The translations under genes were made by a program, and so were the position numbers. DNA of 64,000 nucleotides from Amoebidium appalachense (lineage: Eukaryota > Ichthyosporea). The notes beneath the pieces are model-generated. The model had not been told where the DNA came from and did no database searches. It saw only the letters and a list, made by a program, of their open reading frames with translations. Numbering within the stretch: the first letter of the stretch is position 1; each line of letters starts with the position of its first letter. The DNA lies in NCBI GenBank assembly GCA_963693365.1, contig CAVNZM010000004.1, positions 4,898,001 to 4,962,000 of the forward strand. Reading direction: 5' to 3'. Positions 1-19,428 of the stretch are shown one piece after another.

Positions 1-103
1 TGTGTGCGTGCCAAGCGCTGTGTGCGTGCGTTGCCCCCCTGCCTCGCCCGGCCAGCCTGCCCCTCTTGCGCTCATTTTCTGTTTGATTAACAATGGGATG
101 CAG

Positions 104-6179
<6,076 letters not shown>

Positions 6180-6491
6180 CATGCCGCGTGTATAGGTTGT
6201 GAGGGAACAAATGTGATATAACACCTCTGTGACATAACACCTCTTAAGGACATGTCAAATATATATTCCATTACAGATAGGGCTCGGGCCGTGTTCTAGC
6301 GGTAGAAACCTTGAATGTGTGAGCATTTATCAACCTATGCCGGGTGCATGTGGTAGTTGGCCTGTATTTGGATTTGGGAGCATGGTTTGGTGGAGATGGG
6401 AGCTGGTTTCTGTGAGCGGTTTTCCTCTCCGAGTGGCAATCTATCTGTGGATAGATTGACGCGTGCACCATATGATACACACAGCCCATTG

Positions 6492-6497
6492 AATAAA
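6492..6497 (+). terminator. Candidate polyadenylation signal of the recombinase gene
   Basis: AATAAA 313 bp after the stop codon, in a non-repetitive stretch before the long GT array. It is the first exact AATAAA downstream on this strand. Use is inferred. Confidence 0.4.
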
Positions 6498-6644
6498 GCA
6501 GTGATTACGGTATTCATACTGTGTTTTTATGAGTTGGGCCACATAAAGATGTTTGTTTGCGTGCATGTGCATGTGTGTGTGTGCGTGTGTGCGTGCAAGT
6601 GTGCCGTGGTGTGTGCACGTACGTGCCGTGCATGTGTAAAAACA

Positions 6645-6800
<156 letters not shown>

Positions 6801-6989
6801 GTGTGTGTGTGCGCGCCTCATGAGGCGTTAATCTCAGACCGCTGACTGACTGATAAATTTGGTGTGTGCCTGAAATTGTTTTTGTGACCTGAAATTTGTG
6901 TTGTTGTGTGCCTGAAATCTGTCTGTGCCTGGATCCTGTAATATGGATATTCACGTATACAATCTTTCCTGATCAATCATTCCTGATCT

Positions 6990-7610
6990 GATATCATGGT
7001 GTTCTATCAATCGCGACACAACGTAATATCGCGACACAACGTAATATAATTGAGGTATATCACACTGCAATTATTCACTGCAATATCGCGACACAACGCG
7101 ACACAACCTAATTGAGGTATATCACACTGCAATTATTCACTGCAATATCGCGACACAACGTAATATATATATTGAGGTATGTCACACTGCAATTATGTGT
7201 GATTTTCACTGCAATTATGTGTGATTTTCAACAGTAACAAACATAACATAACAAACATAACTGAGTTGGGTATGTCACACTGCAATTATTCACTGCAATT
7301 ATGTGTGATTTTCAACAGTAACATGCAATTATGTGTGATTTTCAACAGTAACAAACATAACATAATTGAGTTGTTCAATTATTCACTGCAATTATGTGTG
7401 ATTTTCAACAGTAACAAACTGTTGCTGTTGCATTCACATTACAAACGCATTACAAACGGTTGTACGTTGTGATTTTATTAACAAACTAGCGAGCGCTGTT
7501 ACGGTAACAAACTAGCGCTGTTGCATTCACCTTACAAACGGTTGTAACAACCGTTGTGATTTTATTAACAAACTAGCGCTGTTACATTTACTTGCAAACG
7601 GTTGTAATTG
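6990..7610. repeat. Degenerate AT-rich tandem repeats
   Basis: Two intermixed unit families. One contains TCGCGACACAACGTAATAT plus a TGAGGTATRTCACACTGC block. The other contains CAATTATGTGTGATTTTC plus AACAGTAACAAAC. From about 7440 a third family with CAAACTAGCGCTGTT appears. Unit spacing varies (about 50-75 bp). No coding potential is seen. 7610-7930 is AT-rich and also shows short local duplications (TTTAAATTGACCACAAC, ACTAGTTTTTTAAATTCAA). Confidence 0.85.
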
Positions 7611-7929
7611 TTGAACATGCATGAAAGAAATATTTATTTATGAATTGGATACCTATACGTGCATGAAAAAGTTTAAACATATAAATGGATAAACTGCAGA
7701 CGCTTCTACAATTTTTAAATTGACCACAACTTTAAATTGACCACAACGGCAAACGGTACTAGTTTTTTAAATTCAACTGCAAACGATACTAGTTTTTTAA
7801 ATTCAATTGAGTTTTATTGACGATCACTGATATTTTACTAATATGTACATATCAGTGATAGTGATGAAAATGAAATTTCAACCGCGTGCATGACTGCTAA
7901 TGGCCTAGGAACCTGAGCGAGTAATTTTC

Positions 7930-8202
7930 ATTTTTTTTTCTTTTTTTCTTTTTTAGGGTTGTGTTTGTGAGTGTGGGGGGGAGGGGGGGGGGGGGGGGGG
8001 GGGGGGCAGTGAGCGAATGAATTCGGTGTGTGTGTTCGTGCACGTGGGTGTGGGTATGTACGTTGCGATCCGAATTCGGTGTGTGTGTTCGTGCACGTGG
8101 GTGTGGGTATGTACGTTGCGATCCGGACTCTGCTACCTTCCAAGCGAATGAATTTTTTTTTTCTTTTTTCTTTTTTAGGGTTGTGTTTGTGTGTGTGGGG
8201 GG

Positions 8203-8253
<51 letters not shown>

Positions 8254-8285
8254 AGCGAATGAATTCGGTGTGTGTGTTCGTGCAC

Positions 8286-8316
<31 letters not shown>

Positions 8317-8470
8317 AGCGAATGAATTCGGTGTGTGTGTTCGTGCACGTGGGTGTGGGTATGTACGTTGCGATCCGGACTCTGCTACCTTCCGCGGGGG
8401 GGGGGGGGGGGGGGGGGGTGACTCTGCTACCTTCCGCGGGGGGGGGGGGGGGGGGGGGGGCGGGGAGGGG
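7930..8470. repeat. Minisatellite of G runs alternating with a GT/GAATTC module
   Basis: The block CAGTGAGCGAATGAATTCGG plus GTGTGTTCGTGCACG occurs at about 8007, 8250 and 8313, separated by G runs of 15-60 bases. GTATGTACGTTGCGATCCG recurs at about 8054, 8109 and 8359. A T-rich CTTTTTTAGGGTTGTGTTTG block at about 7949 and 8169 precedes two of the G runs. Repeated duplication of one composite module explains it. No gene is seen. Confidence 0.85.
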
Positions 8471-8639
8471 GATAACTTGGCACAAAGATAACTTTGCATA
8501 TGTACCGTTGCACGTTGCTCGGTTCTTGTTTATTTCTACTCATGCTGATGCATGTACATTGTAAACATCCCTCACTCACAGAGTGATCTCGTAGATCGTA
8601 GATGTCGCATAGGAGGTGTCAGCAGATTCATGGTCCCGT

Positions 8640-10330
<1,691 letters not shown>

Positions 10331-10682
10331 GTGTGTGTTCGAAGCACCGCCCGCCGAATGTCGTGTGTTTGTGTGTGGGCGAGGGGCGGATGAGTGCTTG
10401 TAGCGTGTGTGTATGTTCGAAGCACCGCCGGCCGAAGCACCCACCTAGCTCCCGGCCGGCGAAACCCCCCCCAGCTCCCACGAGTGCCGACACGCACAGA
10501 GGGGGGAAAACAGTGAGGCTAACGCGCCCGTCTGTGGGGAACGGGGGCCGGCAACTCGACCCTCCTCCGGCCTGGGTGTGGGGGGAGGGTGGGGAGGGCA
10601 CGCGGGGGTTGGCGAAGGGTCACGCGCGGGCGCCCAACGCGCCTTGCCGGCGTGCCCCCCCGCCCCCAACCCCGTCTACCCA

Positions 10683-10722
<40 letters not shown>

Positions 10723-10870
10723 CACGAGTGCGGCTACCTGGTAGTCTGTGGCCGCCAGGCGGGCCGTGGATTTCCGAGCCCTGGGTACCCTGGTCCGGCG
10801 GACCGGGCCAATCGCGGACGCCGGGCCCGCCGCCCGCCGTCCGTATACTGTATAGTAGCCTTCTATTAGT
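10331..10870. other. GC-rich island without a recognisable gene
   Basis: CpG-dense sequence with a duplicated TTCGAAGCACCGCC word (about 10338 and 10420) and a C run of ~38 at 10684. Open frames on both strands are Pro/Gly/Arg-rich and show no family match that I can recognise. It could be a CpG island for an unseen transcript. Confidence 0.5.
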
Positions 10871-12150
10871 TTCACAGTGTTTGTAGGAGCTTAGGAGTTC
10901 CCCGCTAGCTACTGAGCTACCGTAGGCTTTCTTGGGGCGTGGAGAACCGCCGTGGTACGTGACCATCGTTCGAATTCCGCATTGCTCAGCCACGAGCCAA
11001 TCGTTCACAGTGTAACTCCGGGGTGAGCCATTGGGTGCCCCACTGCCCCCTAATGAGGTCTCGAAAAAACAGTATGGGGCATTCTGGTTCAGAAGGACTT
11101 TTTCTTTGCAGAAGGTTTATTGTCAATAATTAATTTCTTTTTATGCTTATTGCTTTTGAAATATCCACTGGTAATTGAAAGTAACATTAGCATTTAATTA
11201 GCACATTAATGATTACGCATCAGTTGTTTACGGGCAAAAATGTGGGAAAAAACACAATGGACCTCGATGATTAGACTGTTTTGCATCGCCCAATCGAAAT
11301 CTAGATTCGTAAAAAAATTTACCCGCCGAGGAATGCCCTTCGGAATGTACTGCTTACGCACGCGCATCGATAGACCGCCACGGTGATCCACCAATATTTA
11401 GTCTTTAGTCACTGGGAATCGATTGTTTCTTTTGCTAAATTTGTTCTAACTTGAACGAAGATGCATAATGGAAAATGTACATAGCAATTTATTACACGAG
11501 TTACGGCGTTGGCTGTTACATTGGCGCCGACGCCGCCGAACCTGATGGCATGTACCTGAACGCATTAGATCCTACTGAACCTGATTGGTTCCCAAAGTTT
11601 GCTCGCGGCTGGTCACTCTGAGTGCTGTCTCCCTGCGGCCTATAACATACCTTGTAAGTTGCCGCAGGCGGCAGTCGGCTAGACAAAGTTTGATCGCGTT
11701 TAATCGGATCTGAATTTACGAGCGGTGATTGGTTCAAAATGACGTAAAACCCAACCCACTAGTAAAAATAAGACATGATCTGCCTTCCTAGGCTTTTTAA
11801 TTTCATGTGATTTAAAGTTTTTTAAAAATGTTTGAGCGTTTCGATTGGTATTACATATCAACCAATCTGATTGGTCATTACAGCCATAAGGACCCAGCCG
11901 GAGACGTCCCGCTGCGTCATAGGCCGCCCGGCCACTTATGTAAGCCACCGGGTACAAAGCCTTTGAGACTAGCTCGCGGCGGCTCGCTGCCAGAATTCCG
12001 GGAATGTTGTCAAATGTCCCGACTTATAAAGACTTAATAATAAAGTAGTATATTAATGGCGCAGAAGCAAAAGTTTCGTCAATATAAATTTTAATAACAA
12101 GTTAAAAGCCTTTCACTGAGTTTTGGAGCTGATAAAGCCGAAATTTGTTT
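10871..12150. promoter_or_regulatory. Unique AT-rich sequence with CCAAT-box cluster upstream of MFS1
   Basis: No coding region seen. It carries CCAAT boxes in either orientation at 11584, 11728, 11844, 11862 and 11870, an NF-Y-type arrangement within 300 bp. It lies 550-850 bp upstream of the MFS1 start. A promoter role is inferred from motif density only. Confidence 0.4.
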
Positions 12151-12281
12151 AGTCTAAAGGCAGTGATGAAGCGGTATTGCAAAATGCGGCACTCAAAAGT
12201 GATAGATATTGGGGGGTCAAAACTCAACAGTTCAATGCTCTATAAAGTATAGGGGGATAGACAACGGTCAAACGTGGTGGG

Positions 12282-12288
12282 TATAAAA
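12282..12288 (+). promoter_or_regulatory. Candidate TATA box of MFS1
   Basis: TATAAAA 142 bp before the chosen start codon. Another TATAAAG stands at 12241. The paralogue MFS2 has ACATAAAAG in the matching upstream block, which supports a core promoter role. Confidence 0.4.
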
Positions 12289-12429
12289 CTGGAAATCGTC
12301 AGATTTCCGGGTGTGGTTTTGCAAAGTTAGCCGCATGCACAAGCACTTCCCAAGAGTTTGCCACAGCACATTACACGTTTGAAACGAATCGTTGATCACA
12401 GAAAGAAAAATAAAGTTCAGCGCTGCAAG

Positions 12430-14163
12430 ATGAACCGTGAGAATATGTCAGGGCTACATATCCCTGCTGCACAAGCGCAGGCTTGGTTTTCGGCCCGTTA
12501 TTTGTTCTTTAAGCACATCCACCGAAATGTCCTTCTTGCAGTCTTGTCAACTTTTCTTTCGGGCATCGCCGTTAGCATGACAGCCAACACCATACAGCCC
12601 CCATTGATCGGTGCACTCACAAATTCAGCGCAATACATTGGCTACGTTTCATTAGCACAGGGTGTGGCACGTTTTCTGGTGTCTTTTCCTTCTGGATACC
12701 TGGCTGACCGGTTTGGCCGTGCCATTGTCCTCCGATTCTCTTGCCTCATCGGTGTCTTCGGCGCCACGCTGCAGGTGGCAGCACTCTTTCAGCCATTCGG
12801 TGCAACAGCATGGAAAGAAACATACGCCATCCTCGCTGTCGGAATATGCATGCAGGAGGCCTATGTTGGTGCCTCGCAGCCGCCCCTGGTTGCCCTGTAC
12901 ACAGACTCCATCGCAAAAGGCGAACGCTCACCTTACGAGGCTGCGAGGCAAACCGCAAACCTGCTGGCAGGGACTATGGGGCCTTTGCTCAACATTATCC
13001 TTTTTACCTGTATGGGAAACACATGGTCCGTTCCCCACATGTGTCAAGCTTACTTTGTTGGCATGTGTGTGTTCTTGTGCTCCATGATGCCTCTGCCCTT
13101 TTTCAGAGACGTGCTCCAGGTTTTATGTCGCTCTGAGAAGACGGCTACGGCTAAACCAGAGCCTGAGTCTCGCGAAATCGAAAGCAGCTACCCAGCGGGA
13201 AATTCGGGAAAAAAGGAAGCCGCCAGCACTACTCCCAACACTGCAAACTTGAGCATTTGTAAGCTTCCGATTCCGGGCGGTCCTGCCGCTGTCATTGCCA
13301 ACGAACCCGCTCTGCAAAGTGCACTAAGCCCCCGTACCCGAAACGTCGTCCCAGAATCTACTACAGTGCTACACCTTCCACCCGATAGTCTTTTTGGTGA
13401 TGACGCTAAGAATCAAAAGGTTGTGCAAGCATCACACACAACCACTGTGGCTCTTGCATCGGCGGGCGACTTCGAGCACGAAAAAACGCGTAGCGGTTTG
13501 ACATTTCGTTTTCCAAGCGTTTCTTCAAAGTACATCCCGCACATGCTCATACTCGCAGACTTCTTCGACCTGTCCGGGGCGGGTATCGCCAGTAAGTACG
13601 ATGGTATCTTTATGGCGATGGAGCTTAAAATGTCGCCGATAATTCAGAACGTCGAGTTTCTTCTCCAAACTCTGTTTTGTGCTGTTGCAGTTGTTTTCGG
13701 GAGCTTTATCACCAGGTACATCAGTCGCGTGCAAGCCACTTTGTTGTATAGAGTTAGCAGCATTGTGGCCATAATGGCCATGGGCTCCACATCTACCTCA
13801 TATTGGACTAGCAATCCCTACTTCTTCTGCGTGCTTCAGTTGGTGCGGATAGGTGGCCGGGTGGGGACCTACCCTTTTATTAACTCACTACTTATGGACC
13901 ATGCACCATCCGACCAGATTGCCAAGTGGTTCGGCGTTCAGAACATGCTGTTTCTCTTTGGCTACGGCGCAAACTTTGTCGGAAGTGTTGTTCTCGTCTC
14001 GTTGGGTTTTGAGGATCTTTTTCTCCTGACGGGGGCTGTTCGCATTTTGGGGCTGTTCCCTCTGTTAGCTATAGTTTTTGTAGCAAAAGAAGATGCCTTC
14101 AATAATGTGAGCGATGGAGGCGCAGAAACAAGGCCACAGCTACCGGAATCGGAATTTCAATGA
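12430..14163 (+). CDS. Major facilitator superfamily transporter (MFS1)
   Basis: Single exon, 577 aa, stop TGA. The frame is open upstream, but I chose the ATG at 12430 because the inverted paralogue MFS2 starts at the same place after the same CGCTGCAAG leader. It is a polytopic membrane protein with two blocks of hydrophobic segments. The first block includes LLAVLSTFLSGIAV and the MFS motif-A loop GYLADRFGRAIVLR (about aa 89-102). A long hydrophilic central loop (about aa 235-365, Ser/Thr/Pro-rich) follows, and then the second block, with a conserved DFFDLSGAGIASKYDG segment. Family knowledge gives transport of a small solute by alternating access. The substrate cannot be told from the sequence. 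It has an acidic, Gln-rich C-terminal tail. Neighbouring DNA is repetitive, and there is no operon partner. Confidence 0.9.
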   Translation: MNRENMSGLHIPAAQAQAWFSARYLFFKHIHRNVLLAVLSTFLSGIAVSMTANTIQPPLIGALTNSAQYIGYVSLAQGVARFLVSFPSGYLADRFGRAIVLRFSCLIGVFGATLQVAALFQPFGATAWKETYAILAVGICMQEAYVGASQPPLVALYTDSIAKGERSPYEAARQTANLLAGTMGPLLNIILFTCMGNTWSVPHMCQAYFVGMCVFLCSMMPLPFFRDVLQVLCRSEKTATAKPEPESREIESSYPAGNSGKKEAASTTPNTANLSICKLPIPGGPAAVIANEPALQSALSPRTRNVVPESTTVLHLPPDSLFGDDAKNQKVVQASHTTTVALASAGDFEHEKTRSGLTFRFPSVSSKYIPHMLILADFFDLSGAGIASKYDGIFMAMELKMSPIIQNVEFLLQTLFCAVAVVFGSFITRYISRVQATLLYRVSSIVAIMAMGSTSTSYWTSNPYFFCVLQLVRIGGRVGTYPFINSLLMDHAPSDQIAKWFGVQNMLFLFGYGANFVGSVVLVSLGFEDLFLLTGAVRILGLFPLLAIVFVAKEDAFNNVSDGGAETRPQLPESEFQ

Positions 14164-14504
14164 TAAAACGCATAACGTGCCCTCCCTCTCAACTGATAAT
14201 GTAACTATTATATATATATATTTATATAGGTGTTGCAGTAGTTCTAAACTTTCGAATAGCGAGAGAGTGTGTAAATTATTACTGTTACTGCCACAAGAAG
14301 CCTTAAGTGTGACTGTGATATATTGAGTAAATTAAATGCAACACTTTGCTGTTCTGGCATTGGGCACAAACATCTGATGCTACTGTCTTGTTTAAATGAC
14401 CCTATGTATTGTTAATGTTGGCCTCCGTAGACATATATAAATTAGTAGTCCGAAGCAGAGTCCAAATTGCAAATTGAAGACTTATATGAAGACTTTATAC
14501 GTCT

Positions 14505-14510
14505 AATAAA
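14505..14510 (+). terminator. Candidate polyadenylation signal of MFS1
   Basis: AATAAA 342 bp after the MFS1 stop, in AT-rich unique sequence. Confidence 0.35.
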
Positions 14511-14582
14511 ACCCGCAGCTTGCAAAAAGTTACGTTTGCACGGTATATACGAATGACTGCGTGTACCATGCCATAATTCGCC

Positions 14583-14677
14583 ACAGAGGGCGACTTCAAC
14601 TAGAAAAATATCTGCCTTTTGTATTTCCCCAAAAATAGGATAATAGACCCTACCAACCCTTGTGGATTTTTAAGGAC

Positions 14678-14720
<43 letters not shown>

Positions 14721-14846
14721 ACCACCATCCCTCCCCCATCCCCCCCCCCCTCCCCCCTCCTCCCCCTGAAGGGGAAATTTAAGAACAATAGGCTATGGAC
14801 CCCGGAAATTTATGATAATCGAACCCTAATGTCAGTCACCCCCTGT
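14583..14846. mobile_element. Possible short TIR element (MITE) containing a poly-C tract
   Basis: The right end reads TCAGTCACCCCCTG, whose complement CAGGGGGTGACTGA is identical to the first 14 bases of the TIR element at 37594. The left end CAGAGGGCGACT matches it at 10 of 12 positions. The interior is a C run and unique AT-rich sequence. No clear target-site duplication is seen, so only the right end is well supported. Confidence 0.35.
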
Positions 14847-14949
14847 TCAGGTTCGGTTCAGGAAGAAGACTGCGTGCATGCTTGCCTCAGCTGGCTAGAA
14901 TCTGAATACTGCAACCCCTAGCACAAACTTAGATCGACACCCCAAATAC

Positions 14950-15160
14950 CTGCGCCCCCCCTCCCCCCCCCCCCCCTCCCCCCCTCCCCCCGCCCCCCCC
15001 TCTCCTTCCCCAAACCCTACCCCACCCCCAGATCTCCCCCCTCCTTCCCCCCCCCCTCCCCCCCTCTCTCCCCTCCCCCCTCCCCCTCCCCTCCCCCTCC
15101 CCCTCCCCCCCCTCCCCCCCCCCCCCCTCTCCCCCCTCCCCTCTCGCCCCGTCCGGGAGG
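14950..15160. repeat. C-rich low-complexity tract
   Basis: Almost pure C/T on the plus strand with clustered C runs. Translations are poly-Gly, poly-Pro and poly-Ser only. Confidence 0.9.
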
Positions 15161-15369
15161 TGAGTTCCATACGGTCACTCATTCGGCACCGATTAGGTGG
15201 TGTACATGTTTCTTGTCAGCGTTTGCACACATTGAACTCTTCAAGCATCATCACTACGCCGGGCCCTTGGGTCCAGGCTAAAAATATACTGAAATACTCC
15301 TAAGTACCCAAAAGGATCAGTGACTGGCATGCACGTGCATGCTACCCCGCACGCCCCTGTGTAAACTAT

Positions 15370-15373
15370 CTGT

Positions 15374-15430
<57 letters not shown>

Positions 15431-15943
15431 TTCTGTGTGCGAGTGTGTGCATGTGTGTGTATCAGATTCCTTCCGATTATCTCTGTCTCTCTCTCCCCTT
15501 GCCTTTCTCTCTCTGACTGTCTGTCTGTTTCTCTCTCTACCTCTCTCTCTTCCCCTGAGAGTGTATTTGTGTACATGTGTGCGCGTGCGTGTGCGCAGCG
15601 GGTGCGTGCGTGTGTGTGTGGGACCGCGTGCGCGCGCTCATGCGTGCGTTTGTGCGTGCCTGTGTGTGCATGTGTATATCAGATTCCTCTCTCTCCCCTC
15701 CCCCCTTTCTCTCTGCCTGTCTGTCTGTCTCTCTGTCTTCTTCTGTCTCTTCTTCTGTGTGTGTATGTGTGTTTGTGAGTGCGAGTGTGTGTGTGCGCGC
15801 GCGCACGCGTTTGTGCGCGCATGCGTGTGCATGTGTGTGTGTCGTATTCCTTCCGAATCTCTCTGTTTCTCTCTCTCGAGCTCCCCCCTTCATTCTCTCT
15901 GTCTGTCTGTCTGTCTTTCTCTCTCTCTTCCTCTCTCTCTTCC

Positions 15944-16019
<76 letters not shown>

Positions 16020-16113
16020 CGCCCGTGCACACAAGTGTTTGTGCGTGTGTGCGTGCGCATGTGTGACCTTTCGAATCTCTCTCTCTTTCTCCCCCTCCCC
16101 CCTCCCTCTCTGT

Positions 16114-16156
<43 letters not shown>

Positions 16157-16188
16157 CTCAAGCTTCCCCCCCCCTCCCCCTCCCCCTC

Positions 16189-16245
<57 letters not shown>

Positions 16246-16400
16246 GCGCACGCGCGTGTGTGTGTGCGCGCGCGGGCCCGCGCGCTTGTGCGTGTGTGTG
16301 TGTGCATGTGTGTGTATCGGTTTCCTTCCGAAGCTCTCTCTGTACATCTCCCCCCCCCCCCCCCCCCCCCCCCCCCCTTCTCTCTCTCTCTGAGGTCCTA
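15370..16400. repeat. Higher-order array of GT, GC and CT microsatellite domains
   Basis: Each unit runs (GT)n, CGCGCG-type words, GTGTGTATCAGATTCCTTCC-like junction, then CTCTCT with CTGTCTGTCTGT. Junction words lie near 15459, 15676, 15840, 16066 and 16316, spacing about 165-250 bp. A weaker sixth junction is at about 16887. The whole 1-kb block is built from one composite unit. Confidence 0.8.
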
Positions 16401-16411
16401 ACCACATCCCC

Positions 16412-16717
16412 AGAGTCAAGTTGCAAAAAGGATGATTTCTTCTGCACAAAGCGAGATTATTCTGCAAAAAGCAGAAGTTATTCTGCAAACGTAGAACTAT
16501 TCTGCAAAAACAGAATTATTTCGCAAAAGGCAGAATTGTTCCGCTTTCGACAGCAGAAAAAACTTGCTCAGAGTTAATATGCTTTTAGCAGAAGAACTCC
16601 ACTTTTGCTGAATAAGTCTGCTTTTGTTGAATATTTCTGCTTTTAGCAGAATATTTCTGCTATTTGCAGAATGATTCTGCTTTTTGCAGAATGATTTCGC
16701 TCCAAGCAAGTTGACTC
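16412..16717. repeat. Imperfect 305-bp inverted repeat made of a palindromic minisatellite
   Basis: The ends GAGTCAAGTTGC (16413) and GCAAGTTGACTC (16705-16716) are inverted to each other. Between them a unit like ATTCTGCAAAAAGCAGAA repeats many times, and the unit is itself palindromic. The centre is near 16570. It could extrude as a cruciform or hairpin. No open frame of interest. Confidence 0.75.
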
Positions 16718-16739
16718 AGCCGATCTGGTTGAGCCCTTC

Positions 16740-17034
16740 TCTGTTTTGTCTGTCTGTCTGTCTGTCTCTCCTCTTCCTCTCTCACTCCTCCCTGTGTGTG
16801 TCTGTGCGCGCGCGCGTGTGTGTGTATGTGTGTGTGTGTGTGGATGGGTGGGTGTCGGTGTGTGTGTGTCTGCGTGTTCGTGCGTGTCTGGGTTCTTTCG
16901 AAGCTCTGGAGCTCTCCCTCCCTTCCTCCCTTACCCCCCCTTCCCCCCCCCCTTCCTATGCCCTTTCTCTCGCTGCGTGCACACGCGCGTGTGTGTGGCT
17001 TGCACCCCCCATTTCTTTAAATATATGCATACCC

Positions 17035-17078
<44 letters not shown>

Positions 17079-17490
17079 ACTAACAGCAAGTTCTCCACAG
17101 TGCTACCCCCACACTATGACAGCGCATTCACCCTGCCCATCTCCCCCCCCCCCCCCCCCCCCCTTCCCCGCGCCTTCTCCCTCAACCTACCCCCCCCCCC
17201 TCCGCCTCCCCCCCAGGCCCCTCCCTTGGCTAAAACAGCAACATTTCCACCATGGTCCCAACTTCAGCGCCCCTTGAGTTCCTCCCCCTTCCTCCCCCCC
17301 CCCCCCCCCCTCCCCCACACCACCCCCCTCCCCCCCTCCCCCCGCCCCTCCCCCCCCCCCCCCCCCCCCCCCCCCTCCCCCTCCCCCCTCCCCCCGCCCA
17401 GCCGGGCACGTCGACACCCACCCCACCTGCCCCTCTCCACCCCATCCCCCTCAGTTGTCCTACCTACTCTACCCATCCACATAACCCCCT

Positions 17491-17521
<31 letters not shown>

Positions 17522-18124
17522 CCCCTCCCCCCCCCCAACCTCCCTCTTCGGGGCCCCCGGGCAATTAATTCCTGGTGGCAATGGGTTCGAATCCCAAGAG
17601 TGGTACAATCTGTGTATCTTCCTAAAAATACACCTCTTGTCGAGTCCTGGCAATATTCACTACACATCTACTCACGAGTTCACATATGATGATGCACAGG
17701 GGAACTTCAAGAGGACCCCGGGAGGGGGGGGATGGGCGGTAGAGGAGGGGGGGGGGGGGGGGATGAGGAGGTTGGATAAGGGACACATGTTGCAGCACAA
17801 CAGCAATATTACCCGACAGCTGCTTGAAGGGTTAAGTTAAGACACTCTTCAACGGTTAACACTGTCAATTCTAGCCCTTGAATTTCGAATCCGGTCACCG
17901 GCCTGCCACAGATTTAATTGAACACAGCCGTGTGGGGCCCATTGCCGTTGGGGAATGGGGTACTTGACGGGAGAGGTGGGGATGGAGGGGGGGGGGGGGG
18001 GGGGGGGAGAGGAGGAAGGGAAGGGGAGGGGGTGAGGGGGAGGGGGGGCGGGGGGGAGGGGGGGGGGGGGGGAAGGGGAAGAGGAAGGCCCGGGGGAGGT
18101 GGAGGGGAAGGGGGGGGGGTGGGA

Positions 18125-18164
<40 letters not shown>

Positions 18165-18165
18165 G
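16740..18165. repeat. CT/GT and C-run/G-run low-complexity region
   Basis: Long C runs at about 17038, 17142, 17351 and 17489 and G runs at 17990-18160 are separated by short unique pieces. The unique piece 17548-17700 contains GGGTTCGAATCCC, a tRNA B-box-like word, but no tRNA fold. No gene recognised. Confidence 0.85.
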
Positions 18166-18822
18166 AAAATAACAAACCGGACTTAGGCCAATTGCACCTA
18201 TGATATGTGTAAACCGGCGGGGCTGGGGTCTCCAGGCAAAGAAATTTTTCTATGCGCTACGGATCGACAGTCTTGAGTTACCCGGTGTGTGTTTTGTGCC
18301 CGGATCTGTGCACAGTATCCTTTGTCGCAGGCATAAGTACGCCCTTAAATTCAGTACTAAGACATGTACTAAGGCATTGTACTTCTATGAAAAGCATTTC
18401 TATTTCCGAAGTGACAAAACGAAAACACGTGTTCTTTTTTTAGATGGTAAGGCACCTTGCCATATGATTTCCAAAGCCGAATGACCAGAGAACAGCCAAG
18501 TTTAGTTAAGCAACATTTTAATATTATTCATTTGCATAAAATGGGATTTTCGTGTTTCGTTTTTAAAGAAACAATAAATAACCAAGCAACTATGCAAATT
18601 ATTCAACACCTAGATCACACACATCGTACATTGCTTCATGTCTTTCTTATTTTGTCTGTCTATGTTTCAGACTGCTACAAGCGACAAGAGACTAATTCTA
18701 GCAACTAATCGAGCGTGCACATACACGTGTGTATGTACACGCGTGTGTTTGTGTGTGTGTGTGTGCGTGCGCGCGCACGTGCGTGTGTGTGCATGTATGT
18801 GCGTGTGTGATCATGCGGCGTG

Positions 18823-18901
<79 letters not shown>

Positions 18902-19428
18902 TGTGTGTGTGTGCACGAGCACGCCCTGAGTAACCAAAACACACAGTTAAGTCCACAAGAGGCGCGCACGAGTCTTCATGCCCGTCTAAACATAACCAAC
19001 ATAACGTCTATACACAGGAAACCCATTCACCTTAACCCGCTTACAGGAATAAAGGCGCACAATGCCATAACAAACCTTCTGACTTCATCACTAGATACGG
19101 AACCCCCCGTCTACACACCGTAAAAAGTATGAGCAACAAATACCATTGGTAACATATAGAACACCCACAAATATAACCTTTAAACTTATCATCAAAAAGA
19201 CGACCACCGTATCAACAATACAATTAAAACGTAGTATTCTCGCTCCCCACTCCGTTACACTAACCCATAAACGCACCCACATCTCCATCTCAACACATAG
19301 GGTTCAGCCAGCTACCTTATCCCCTGAAGACAACCACTTTTTTTTAACACCAACAAATCTGCCAATCACTTTATCCTCCAAATAAACCACCCCTTTTAGA
19401 TTTTTTTAACACAGACAAACCCGCCCAA
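18166..19428. other. Unique sequence with a (GT)n array, no recognised gene
   Basis: 18200-18484 is an open frame of 94 codons with no family resemblance. A (GT)n array occupies about 18822-18911. 18950-19428 is the 3' flank of the minus-strand dehydrogenase gene and shows nothing else. Confidence 0.6.

Noticed and set aside
6990-7610. CRISPR-like regular repeats
   Set aside because: Units are degenerate, spacing is irregular, spacers are not unique and the DNA is eukaryotic.
10720-10760. Similarity to the 5' end of 18S rRNA (CGGCTACCTGGT)
   Set aside because: Only 12 bases agree, and the following bases do not continue the rRNA.
10880-11000. Possible tRNA (TAGCTCAGTAGC on the minus strand, GTTCGAATTCC on the plus strand)
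   Set aside because: The D-arm-like and T-arm-like words lie on opposite strands and no cloverleaf results.
17545-17610. tRNA-like B box GGGTTCGAATCCC
   Set aside because: The T-loop word is perfect, but no D-arm, anticodon stem or acceptor stem can be formed from the neighbouring bases, which are C runs. At most a decayed SINE or tRNA fragment.
18200-18484. 94-codon plus-strand frame
   Set aside because: No family match, no splice or conservation support; kept only as a note.
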